The notes: generated from the sequence alone by a model not told the origin. DNA of 7,638 bases from Gammaproteobacteria bacterium RIFCSPHIGHO2_12_FULL_38_11 (GCA_001801515.1 MGXX01000042.1:1-7638), one strand, 5' to 3'. Positions 1 to 5,441 are shown, counted from the first letter of the stretch. Numbers and translations are program-made.

Positions 1-246
1 AAAAGTTTCATCCCAATCCCAATGATTTTCCAGGTACAATCCTTTAAATATCGCTTTATTACCTAGAAAAGCTTGCTTAAGCGTATCGACAAACAGACTT
101 TTACCAAAACGGCGCGGACGAGAGAGAAAATAATAACCACCTGATCTCACTAATTGAGCAACAAATTGCGTTTTATCAATATAAACACAATTGTCCCTTA
201 TGATTTTTTCTAGAGTGGATTTGCCGATAGGCAGTGCTTTTTTCAA
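1..246 (-). CDS. AAA-ATPase_like family protein, N-terminal part (truncated by window edge)
   Basis: The 82 visible codons encode the start of a protein of the AAA-ATPase_like family (Pfam PF09820), which usually carries a DUF1703 PD-(D/E)XK nuclease-like domain at its C-terminus. Visible family marks are the opening KKALPIG (residues 2-8), YIDKT (22-26) and the family's Walker A variant RPRRFGKS (43-50). The start is a TTG at 246-244: it places KKALPIG at the N-terminus as in relatives and has a GGAGAGAG-type ribosome binding site about 7 bases upstream. An in-frame GTG at 288 lies upstream of a good -10 box, so it is less likely. The C-terminal part lies outside the window. The cellular role of this family is not established; it is common in mobile and host-associated gene pools. 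Confidence 0.85.
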   Translation of the reverse strand, partial: MKKALPIGKSTLEKIIRDNCVYIDKTQFVAQLVRSGGYYFLSRPRRFGKSLFVDTLKQAFLGNKAIFKGLYLENHWDWDETF

Positions 247-276
247 TTGAATCTCTCTCCGCAAAAGAACACTGAT

Positions 277-282
277 ATTATA
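277..282 (-). promoter_or_regulatory. Candidate -10 box for the AAA-ATPase_like gene
   Basis: A perfect TATAAT lies on the minus strand about 30 bases before the TTG start, giving an expected leader of about 24 bases that contains the ribosome binding site. No convincing -35 box is seen at 16-18 bases. This is sequence pattern only. Confidence 0.4.
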
Positions 283-301
283 ATTCACAAATGATATGAA
301 T

Positions 302-343
302 ACCTTGATTATTTTCGCCAAGGTTTCACAAAATTACTGTGAA
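302..343. repeat. Two small adjacent inverted repeats in the 247-436 gap
   Basis: ACCTTG (302-307) pairs with CAAGGT (319-324) across 11 bases, and TTCACA (325-330) pairs with TGTGAA (338-343) across 7 bases, end to end. Neither is followed by a T-run in either direction, so they are poor terminators. They could be protein-binding sites or a weak transcript end for lysP. The rest of the 190-bp gap holds only an isolated TATAAT (360-365) followed by a tiny ORF at 386-418. Confidence 0.3.
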
Positions 344-436
344 GACTCAGTATAAGCATTATAATCCGTATTTTAAAGGATTCCAATGTCAGTCGTAGCT
401 ATAAATATGGTCAGATAATCTCATCCCGTCCTGAGG

Positions 437-1822
437 CTATCTTGAACTATACCACTTATTCCCCAACCACAATAAAAACACAATAGGCAATCCAATATAG
501 GTTGCGATAAACGATGCCCATGACATTTGATTTTCAACCACTAATACAAACCATTGGCCAAAAATAACAATGACACATAAAACCATGGCAATAATGGGGG
601 CCCATGGATAAAACCGCGATTGAAACGGTAAATCTGATAATTTATTCCCCGCCATTAAATAATGTTTTCGAAACCCCATGTGACTGCGCGCAATACCAAA
701 CCACGCAATAAATCCCGCTAAACTAGAGATATTAACTAATATTAAAAATATTTTAGCACTGCCAAAAAAATTACATAAAAAAGCCAATAATCCAAATGAT
801 GCTGTCGCCAATAAAGCCGAAATAGGAACACCTGCGCGATTAATTTTTGAAAATAATTTCGGTGCACTGCCTCGGGAAGATAAATTCCATAAAATGCGTG
901 TTGCAGAATAAAGATCAGAATTGCAAGCTGATAATAGCGCCATCAAAATAATAAAATTCATCAGAGTGGCAATATAAGGTATGCCGGCCATTGAAAAAAT
1001 AATCGTAAAAGGACTGAGTGCAACATCACTATTAACATTTAATAAACGGGGGTCAGTGTACGGAATAATTAAGCTAATTATCAACATAATCACGATATAA
1101 AATAATAATATTCGCCAAAATATTTGTTTCACTGCACGTGGAATGCTGCGCGTTGGATCTTTTGCTTCACCCGCTGCCACACCAATTAATTCTGTTCCTT
1201 GAAATGCAAAACCCGACAGTAAAAATACCTCAAATAAACCAGAAAACCCATTGTGAAAATGGCCTAGATTCCAGTTATGAAAATCAATCGCTTTATGTTG
1301 CGTATTAAAACCGACAATAACCAGCACACCAATAACAATAAAAGTTAAAATAGCCACCACTTTAATCAATGACATCCAATATTGTGATTCACCATAACCC
1401 TTCACTGAAATAATATTTAATAGGAAAATAGCAACAAAAAACAAAACGCACCATTCAATCGGTGGCACATGCGGAAACCAAAATCCCATCACCAATGCGG
1501 CTGCAATTAATTCAACAGCGATTGTAATTGACCAATTAAACCAATAATTATATCCCATCGAGAAGCCAAAGGGTTTGCTTACATAATCACTGGCGTATTC
1601 GCAAAAACTGCCTGAAACGGGCTTATAAGCTGACATTTCACACAGACTGTTCATCAAAAAATAAACCATAACGCCCATTATCAAATAAGCAAAAATGGCG
1701 CCTAAGGGGCCTGCAATATAAAGCGCTGAACCACTGGTTAAAAAGATACCCGTGCCCAGTGTGCCCCCGAGTGCGATCATGGATATGTGTCGCGTGGTAA
1801 GCTGACGACGTAATTCGGACAT
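437..1822 (-). CDS. lysP: LysP-type lysine-specific permease (APC superfamily, AAT family)
   Basis: The product is a 461-residue inner-membrane amino acid:proton symporter with about 12 hydrophobic segments. It resembles enterobacterial LysP along its whole length. Examples are MIALGGTLGTGIF in TM1 (15-27), PVSGSF (68-73), the TM6 block FQGTELIG (207-214) followed by AAGEAKDP (216-223), IPRAVKQIFWRILLFY (227-242) and LIIPYTDP (251-258). Acidic residues E211 and E219 fall in the segment where LysP proteins carry functionally important glutamates. The ATG has an AGGGGA ribosome binding site 5 bases upstream. It is transcribed away from the release-factor-like gene from a shared control segment, with a leader of only about 26 bases, so no lysine riboswitch fits. 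Substrate assignment rests on similarity; a broader cationic amino acid range is possible. No clear terminator follows the TAG stop. Confidence 0.85.
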   Translation of the reverse strand: MSELRRQLTTRHISMIALGGTLGTGIFLTSGSALYIAGPLGAIFAYLIMGVMVYFLMNSLCEMSAYKPVSGSFCEYASDYVSKPFGFSMGYNYWFNWSITIAVELIAAALVMGFWFPHVPPIEWCVLFFVAIFLLNIISVKGYGESQYWMSLIKVVAILTFIVIGVLVIVGFNTQHKAIDFHNWNLGHFHNGFSGLFEVFLLSGFAFQGTELIGVAAGEAKDPTRSIPRAVKQIFWRILLFYIVIMLIISLIIPYTDPRLLNVNSDVALSPFTIIFSMAGIPYIATLMNFIILMALLSACNSDLYSATRILWNLSSRGSAPKLFSKINRAGVPISALLATASFGLLAFLCNFFGSAKIFLILVNISSLAGFIAWFGIARSHMGFRKHYLMAGNKLSDLPFQSRFYPWAPIIAMVLCVIVIFGQWFVLVVENQMSWASFIATYIGLPIVFLLWLGNKWYSSR

Positions 1823-1851
1823 AATTTCCCCTGCTATAACTCTTCAATCGC

Positions 1852-1880
1852 TTGACAATAATTGATCATTGTTGCATTGT
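1852..1880 (+). promoter_or_regulatory. Candidate overlapping promoter of the release-factor-like gene
   Basis: On the plus strand a perfect -35 TTGACA (1852-1857) is followed after 17 bases by CATTGT (1875-1880), a weak -10. The -35 boxes of this and the lysP promoter are the two halves of the inverted repeat TTGACAAT (1852-1859) / ATTGTCAA (1876-1883). One polymerase would occlude the other. Confidence 0.45.
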
Positions 1881-1883
1881 CAA
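1855..1883 (-). promoter_or_regulatory. Sigma70-type promoter of lysP
   Basis: On the minus strand a perfect -35 TTGACA (1883-1878), a 17-base spacer and a -10 TATTGT (1860-1855) precede lysP. The predicted start near 1848 gives a leader of about 26 bases containing AGGGGA. It overlaps base for base with the promoter of the opposite gene. Confidence 0.6.
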
Positions 1884-1889
1884 ACAAAC

Positions 1890-1900
1890 AAGGAGGGGAT
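1890..1900 (+). promoter_or_regulatory. Unusually strong Shine-Dalgarno, badly spaced for the release-factor-like gene
   Basis: AAGGAGGGGAT matches 10 of 11 positions of the full anti-SD complement AAGGAGGTGAT. It is 5 bases from an out-of-frame ATG (1902) but 12 bases from the family-supported ATG (1909). The ATG at 1902 opens a 22-codon frame ending at TGA 1968-1970, inside the release-factor-like gene. Confidence 0.6.
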
Positions 1901-1908
1901 TATGGAAA

Positions 1909-2316
1909 ATGATCACCAAAGAAAAGTGGACGCAGTTGCTACGCAAAATGCAATCGCTTGGCATCAATGAAGCTGATTTGCTGGAAAAATTTATTTTAGG
2001 CTCTGGTAGTGGTGGACAAAAAATAAATAAAACCAGTTCCTGCGTGTGGATCAAGCACCTCCCAACTTCAATCACCGTTAAGTGCCAGCAAGATCGCTCT
2101 CGTACAATGAATCGTTACTTTGCACGTCTTCGCTTATGTGAAAAGATTGACACGCTGATTAATAAAGAAAAAAGCGATACCAAGCAATTGATCGAAAAAA
2201 TTCGCCGTCAAAAAAAGAAACGCACACGTAAAGCAAAACGAAAAATGCTTGCTGATAAAAGGCATCAATCCAATCGAAAACAAACAAGGCAAAGTCCACA
2301 AGGAGAAAATGAATGA
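1909..2316 (+). CDS. Short peptide chain release factor-like protein (GGQ domain only)
   Basis: This 135-residue protein has only the catalytic domain of class I release factors. The N-terminal helix MITKEKWTQLLRKMQSLGI is followed by the peptidyl-tRNA hydrolysis motif GSGSGGQKINKTSS (31-44; GGQ at 35-37), then VKCQQDRSRTMNR (57-69) and a lysine/arginine-rich tail (about 98-128). Stop-codon-recognising domains are absent, as in ArfB/YaeJ and mitochondrial C12orf65 (MTRFR). This suggests release of peptides from stalled ribosomes, with the basic tail possibly entering the mRNA channel. It is not ArfB itself: the N-terminus matches the separate bacterial family annotated as release factor-like protein. 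The ATG at 1909 is chosen because family similarity begins there; a TTG at 1852 lies inside the promoter. A very strong Shine-Dalgarno lies 12 bases upstream, which is long. Confidence 0.85.
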   Translation: MITKEKWTQLLRKMQSLGINEADLLEKFILGSGSGGQKINKTSSCVWIKHLPTSITVKCQQDRSRTMNRYFARLRLCEKIDTLINKEKSDTKQLIEKIRRQKKKRTRKAKRKMLADKRHQSNRKQTRQSPQGENE

Positions 2317-2333
2317 AAAGAGGGCGCTTTTGA

Positions 2334-2406
2334 GATAACTTAAACGTGTCATACTCCTTTTAAAGATAACTTAAACGTGTCATACTCCTTTTAAAGGTAA
2401 CTTAAA
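2334..2406. repeat. 31-bp tandem repeat, 2.35 copies
   Basis: Two identical 31-bp copies (2334-2364 and 2365-2395), each beginning GATAACTTAAACGTGTC and ending CCTTTTAAA, are followed by an 11-bp third partial copy with one mismatch (2396-2406). On the minus strand each full copy reads AAAAGGAGTATGACACG, an SD-like run one base from an ATG. The array fills most of the gap between the release-factor-like gene and the DUF4143 ATPase, so it probably sits in the ATPase's 5' region. Confidence 0.9.
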
Positions 2407-2426
2407 GGGAATAGAAATATAAAATT

Positions 2427-3599
2427 ATGTTAAATATTAATAGATTAGCTAAAATTGATATTTCAGTGAGACAGTCTGCATTCTTATGGGGCGCAAGGAA
2501 GACGGGTAAATCTACCTTTCTTCATAAGCATTTCGAACAGTCAGTTTGGTATGATTTACTGAAAAGTGATGAGTGGGCACGCCTAACAGCACAACCCCAT
2601 CTTTTGCGTGAAGAAATTTTAGCTTTGCCAGAAGCATCGCTAAAATATCCTATTATCATTGACGAAATTCAAAAAATACCGGCGCTTTTAAATGAAGTAC
2701 ATTGGCTAATAGAAAATAAAAAATGTCATTTCATTCTATGTGGATCTAGCGCGCGAAAATTAAAACAGGGCGCTGTCAATTTATTGGGTGGCAGAGCTTG
2801 GAAATTTAATTTTTACCCGTTTGTCTATAAGGAAATTGCCAATTTTAATTTAATTCGCGCATTAAATCATGGCTTACTGCCTTCACATTATTTAAGTGAT
2901 CAACCACATCGAATGCTACGCGCATACGTTTCTGATTATCTAACACTGGAAATTCAAGCAGAAGGATTAGTGCGAAATTTACCTGGTTTTGCACGATTTA
3001 TAGATTTAATAGGGTTTTGCAATGGACAAATGATTAATTACACTAATATTGCAAAAGATTGCGCCATTAATGCGAAAACCGTTCGGGAATACTTTCATAT
3101 TATACAAGACACATTAATTGGGTACTTAATTTCTCCTTTTTTTAAAAGGGCGAAACGGGATGTTATTTCTGCAACACCTAAATTTTATTTATTTGATGTG
3201 GGCGTTGCAACCTATTTACGTAAAACAAAAATTGAAACATTACAAGGCACTGAAGCAGGCGACGCATTCGAACACTTTATTTTAATGGAGTTAATGGCAT
3301 TTTTGGGTTTACACGAACTAGATGACGGAATTCATTACTGGCGCAGTAAAAATGGTTTAGAAGTAGATTTTATTTTAAATGATGGAAACTGTGCGATTGA
3401 AGTTAAAATGACGCAAAATCCCGCATTAAGTGATGTCACTGGATTACGCGCATTTTGCCGTGATTATCAACCACAACATGCATTAGTCGTTTGCAATGCA
3501 CCGCGCCCTCGCTTATTAGGAACAGAAAATGGTGTAAAAATACTTGCGTTACCCTGGGAAGAATTTTTACAAGCATTGTGGCTGAGGAAATATTACTAA
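2427..3599 (+). CDS. AAA_14/DUF4143 family ATPase
   Basis: This 390-residue protein has the standard two-part layout of the AAA_14-DUF4143 family. The N-terminal P-loop ATPase has Walker A GARKTGKST (22-30), Walker B PIIIDEIQ (75-82) and a sensor-like GSSARKL (106-112). A winged-helix-like linker follows (about 200-235). The C-terminal DUF4143 part has a PD-(D/E)XK-type core: E282, EVD with D314, and IEVK with E325 and K327. The nuclease-like residues appear intact, though catalysis has not been shown for most members. The ATG start follows AT-rich sequence with no good Shine-Dalgarno (AAAGGGA is about 16 bases away), so translation may be weak or leaderless; TATAAA at 2418-2423 is close to the start. 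The family is widespread in bacteria and archaea and its role is unknown. It ends convergent to the toxin-antitoxin-like pair. Confidence 0.9.
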   Translation: MLNINRLAKIDISVRQSAFLWGARKTGKSTFLHKHFEQSVWYDLLKSDEWARLTAQPHLLREEILALPEASLKYPIIIDEIQKIPALLNEVHWLIENKKCHFILCGSSARKLKQGAVNLLGGRAWKFNFYPFVYKEIANFNLIRALNHGLLPSHYLSDQPHRMLRAYVSDYLTLEIQAEGLVRNLPGFARFIDLIGFCNGQMINYTNIAKDCAINAKTVREYFHIIQDTLIGYLISPFFKRAKRDVISATPKFYLFDVGVATYLRKTKIETLQGTEAGDAFEHFILMELMAFLGLHELDDGIHYWRSKNGLEVDFILNDGNCAIEVKMTQNPALSDVTGLRAFCRDYQPQHALVVCNAPRPRLLGTENGVKILALPWEEFLQALWLRKYY

Positions 3600-3606
3600 A
3601 AAGCAT

Positions 3607-3662
3607 GGGTAGATTACCCCCGTCAATGTTCCCGGGCATCATTTAGCTACCGTTGATGCATC
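3607..3662. other. Convergent intergenic segment with small palindromes
   Basis: The gap between the convergent DUF4143 gene and the 66-residue gene holds GGGTA-GAT-TACCC (3607-3619), CCCGGG (3631-3636) and GATGCATC (3655-3662). It is less AT-rich than its surroundings. No stem is followed by a T-run, so a standard intrinsic terminator is not supported for either gene. Confidence 0.35.
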
Positions 3663-3863
3663 TTATTTTGCTTGATTAACACGTATTTTTTCTGGTGGAA
3701 TCCAAACAACTTTATTATCTTCCCATTCACAAATTGAATTTCCATTACGCTTATGTTTGAGTAGCTCTTGATTAATGCCAGATTGAATAATCTTGTTTAC
3801 TCTGTGCGGATCATTCATGATTTTTGATATACGGTCATCTACAGCATAATTTTTTTTATCCAT
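3663..3863 (-). CDS. Small partner of the zeta-like kinase, putative antitoxin
   Basis: This 66-residue, highly charged protein starts MDKKNYAVDDRISKI and ends with the motif WEDNKVVWIPPEKI (about 48-61). Similar small proteins ending in a W-x-(D/N)-x-K-V-V-W-I-P-P-E pattern are, to my recollection, often found next to COG4185 zeta-like kinases, which supports a cognate partner and probable antitoxin. The ATG at 3863 is chosen because it has GGAG 8 bases upstream and shares ATGGATAA with the end of the kinase gene, an 8-base overlap typical of translational coupling. A longer reading to 3947 would run far into the kinase gene and is unlikely. The toxin-first order differs from classic epsilon-zeta and PezAT, where the antitoxin comes first. 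Antitoxin activity is inferred. Confidence 0.75.
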   Translation of the reverse strand: MDKKNYAVDDRISKIMNDPHRVNKIIQSGINQELLKHKRNGNSICEWEDNKVVWIPPEKIRVNQAK

Positions 3864-4461
3864 TGTATTTCTCCAACAGTTGATTCCATAAAATTGTGTT
3901 TTCAATAATGAGTTTTCTATGATTATTATTGTTAGTTTCAGATGCAATTAATTTAAACTGCTCGCTGTTTGAATTATCATGCATTTGCCAAGAATCAGTT
4001 AATGGCCTATATAAATTAAAAAAATTTTTTAATCCAGATGTGTAACGCCGAATAATTGTCTCAGTTGGAACTGAATGACCACCGTTTTTTACTCGTTCAC
4101 TCACTCTTGAAACAGCAAGGTCAGCGCTTTTAAGCCATAAAAAAACAAGATGAAATTGATATCCTTGTTTTTTTAATTGATTTATCCAGGGAGCAAATGT
4201 TCGGCTGGCCAACGTTGTTTCAAATGCAAAATTGAAATCATGCTTTGCCAAAAAATGGATGCGCTCAAGCATCACTCTACCCGCTTGAATGGCCGCTTTT
4301 TCTGGTTGAAATGCACATAACCCTTGCGCAATAGTATCTGCGTTAACAAATTCATCAATATGCAACTCGTTTCGAAGTAATGCAGGTGCTGTTGTTGATT
4401 TTCCTGATCCATTACAACCAGCGATAATAATTAAATTTGGCACATCATTTTCCTTTTTCAT
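3856..4461 (-). CDS. Zeta toxin-like P-loop kinase (COG4185 type)
   Basis: This protein of up to 201 residues belongs to the zeta-toxin-like kinase group. Known zeta toxins phosphorylate UDP-N-acetylglucosamine, but the COG4185 branch substrate is not settled. Visible are NLIIIAG (9-15), Walker A GCNGSGKST (15-23), FVNADTIA (38-45) with candidate catalytic D42, the substrate-loop motif FAFETTLASR (78-87), LVFLWLKS (105-112) and an arginine-rich lid RVSERVKNGGHSVP (119-132) followed by IIRRY (136-140). All catalytic-type residues appear intact. The ATG at 4461 is given as the outer start. A GTG at 4443 is at least as likely: AAGGA lies 7 bases before it, relatives tend to begin directly with (M)PNLIIIAG, and a candidate -10 TATAGA (4472-4467) would start the RNA near 4460. 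Its 3' end overlaps the putative antitoxin by 8 bases. Confidence 0.85.
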   Translation of the reverse strand: MKKENDVPNLIIIAGCNGSGKSTTAPALLRNELHIDEFVNADTIAQGLCAFQPEKAAIQAGRVMLERIHFLAKHDFNFAFETTLASRTFAPWINQLKKQGYQFHLVFLWLKSADLAVSRVSERVKNGGHSVPTETIIRRYTSGLKNFFNLYRPLTDSWQMHDNSNSEQFKLIASETNNNNHRKLIIENTILWNQLLEKYNG

Positions 4462-4466
4462 TATGC

Positions 4467-4496
4467 TCTATACGAATTATTTTGGCATGCAAAAAT
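4467..4496 (-). promoter_or_regulatory. Candidate promoter and operator of the kinase/antitoxin-like operon
   Basis: The 18-bp palindrome ATTTTGGCATGCAAAAAT (4479-4496) is symmetrical except for one base pair next to the central GCATGC. On the minus strand it covers the -35 region of a weak promoter whose -10 is TATAGA (4472-4467). An operator at this position would fit autoregulation by the module. The site lies in a 45-bp gap behind the upstream gene, so read-through from that gene is also possible. Confidence 0.35.
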
Positions 4497-4506
4497 TAAC
4501 ACGTCT

Positions 4507-5145
4507 TCAGTCTTCTTTCTTATAAAGCTTTATTTGTTTTCCTTGCGGAGTAAATAACCAGTCCCAATCATAACTGCCGCCTTTGTCATGATAACGATGT
4601 TGATAAGCAATTATATCACCGCGGTATTTTCCGTGTTGAATGACGTGATATTCATTTGCATAAGTGACATAACGTAAATTTTTTCCATCAACATTGATAG
4701 CATGGATGGCGCCAGAAGTAGCCCATGCAGACGTTGCAAAATACAAGGTTTTGCTATCCGGTGAAAATTGTAAATCATTGGGGTCAATCATTACTTTTTT
4801 TGGATGATCACAATCTGGGTGTACAGCTACCAATATTTTTTTATGCATTGTACTTAAATCAACAATCCAAGCTTCGTCGGCATAATCTGTTTTTGTTAGT
4901 GAAAATGCGCATGCGCGTGGGATTAGATAATTCGATCGCATTACAAATGCAAGCCATTTTTCATTAGGTGATAAAATTGGATTATGCGCCACACCTGAAT
5001 GCGTTATCTGGATAGTGTGATTTTGTATTTTTGAGAAAAGATAAATATGGCCTGCTTTTGCATAAACTTTAAATTTTTCACCTGCAAATGCTGTGAATGT
5101 AAAAAATAAAATAAAACACGCGGTCAGATGAATGATTTTCTTCAT
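4507..5145 (-). CDS. Exported protein with TolB-like (PD40) beta-propeller motifs
   Basis: This 212-residue protein begins with a clear Sec signal peptide: MKK, a hydrophobic core (about 4-20) and an AFA site with cleavage expected after A21. The mature part carries WD40-like/PD40 strand patterns such as HNPILSPNEKWLAFV (54-68) and NDLQFSPDSKTLYFAT (123-138), followed by GAIHAINVDGKNLRYVT (145-161), the usual propeller signature of TolB-like proteins. At this length there is room for only about three or four blades, so it is an incomplete or small propeller. C79 and C112 could form a disulfide in the periplasm. The start has GAGGA about 8 bases upstream and overlaps the previous stop by ATGA, indicating coupling to the 36-residue membrane peptide. 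A binding or scaffold role is inferred; the specific function is not recognised. Confidence 0.75.
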   Translation of the reverse strand: MKKIIHLTACFILFFTFTAFAGEKFKVYAKAGHIYLFSKIQNHTIQITHSGVAHNPILSPNEKWLAFVMRSNYLIPRACAFSLTKTDYADEAWIVDLSTMHKKILVAVHPDCDHPKKVMIDPNDLQFSPDSKTLYFATSAWATSGAIHAINVDGKNLRYVTYANEYHVIQHGKYRGDIIAYQHRYHDKGGSYDWDWLFTPQGKQIKLYKKED

Positions 5146-5252
5146 TCTAAATCCTCTAATCTTTTTTGAAAGCCATCTGCAACTAAAACAGTACCGATCA
5201 ACAATAAGAAACTGAGTGTTGTCAAATTAATCGCAATTTGTAATAAATCCAT
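5142..5252 (-). CDS. Small single-span membrane peptide (36 residues)
   Basis: The peptide starts MDLLQIAINL, has one hydrophobic segment (about 4-25) and ends with a charged tail GFQKRLEDLE. Its TGA stop overlaps the ATG of the exported propeller protein in an ATGA junction, the main reason to believe it is translated. The ribosome binding site is poor: an AGGA lies 11 bases before the ATG. The open frame continues upstream to 5432, but that extension has no family-like features and lies antisense to the basic peptide gene, so the short form is preferred. The family is not recognised. It could anchor or assist the co-encoded exported protein. Confidence 0.5.
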   Translation of the reverse strand: MDLLQIAINLTTLSFLLLIGTVLVADGFQKRLEDLE

Positions 5253-5317
5253 GGGCTGAACAATCCTAATCGTGTGCACAGTTATAGTATCAAGTTGAAG
5301 GTGATCGCACAAAACTA

Positions 5318-5346
5318 TTGATTTTAGAACGTATTCTGGGTTAAAT
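5318..5346 (+). promoter_or_regulatory. Candidate promoter of the 19-residue basic peptide
   Basis: TTGATT (5318-5323), a 17-base spacer and TTAAAT (5341-5346) form a reasonable sigma70-type promoter. The expected start near 5353 gives a leader of about 29 bases containing the AAGGTGA ribosome binding site. Confidence 0.45.
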
Positions 5347-5381
5347 ACAGTGCTTGAAACTAATAGATAAGGTGACGAATT

Positions 5382-5441
5382 ATGCCAAGAGGAAGAGGTC
5401 CACACGGTCCTAAAAAACTGAGGAAAAAACAAAAGAAATAA
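5382..5441 (+). CDS. Very small, highly basic peptide (19 residues)
   Basis: The frame encodes MPRGRGPHGPKKLRKKQKK: ten lysines or arginines, one histidine and no acidic residues. It has a good ribosome binding site, AAGGTGA (5369-5375), 6 bases before the ATG, and a plausible promoter at 5318-5346. It is divergent from the small membrane peptide operon. The TAA stop ends on the first base of the palindromic element at 5441-5622. A terminator-like hairpin at 5630-5645 would have closed the transcript before that element arrived. The composition suggests nucleic acid or ribosome binding, as in short basic ribosomal proteins, but it matches none I recognise. It could also be a chance frame, although promoter, ribosome binding site and terminator together argue against that. 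Confidence 0.5.
   Translation: MPRGRGPHGPKKLRKKQKK

Noticed and set aside
325..343. CRP-like site at TTCACA...TGTGAA
   Set aside because: The half-sites are in the reverse order of the CRP consensus TGTGA-N6-TCACA.
1823..1854. Lysine riboswitch upstream of lysP
   Set aside because: The leader implied by the promoter is about 26 bases, far too short for an L-box.
1852..1908. Extension of the release-factor-like gene to a TTG at 1852
   Set aside because: The TTG is part of the -35 box, there is no ribosome binding site, and family similarity starts at the ATG 1909.
2316..2331. AAAAG-AGGGCG-CTTTT hairpin as terminator of the release-factor-like gene
   Set aside because: The stem is five mostly A-T pairs with no T-run beyond it.
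2134..2352. 72-codon minus-strand frame antisense to the release-factor-like gene
   Set aside because: Its phenylalanine-rich content is the reverse reading of a lysine-rich tail, and the SD-like run is only one base from the ATG.
3436..3642. 68-codon minus-strand frame over the DUF4143 C-terminus
   Set aside because: It is antisense to a well-supported domain and shows no family features or ribosome binding site.
4725..4967. 80-codon plus-strand frame antisense to the exported propeller protein
   Set aside because: It lies wholly inside a gene with signal peptide and propeller motifs and looks like a shadow frame.
5116..5127. Lipobox LTAC (residues 7-10) in the exported propeller protein
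   Set aside because: Only six residues precede it and the hydrophobic core continues after the cysteine, so a type I signal peptide cut after AFA fits better.
5253..5432. Upstream extension of the small membrane peptide to 96 residues
   Set aside because: The added part has no ribosome binding site, no recognisable features and lies antisense to the basic peptide gene and its promoter.
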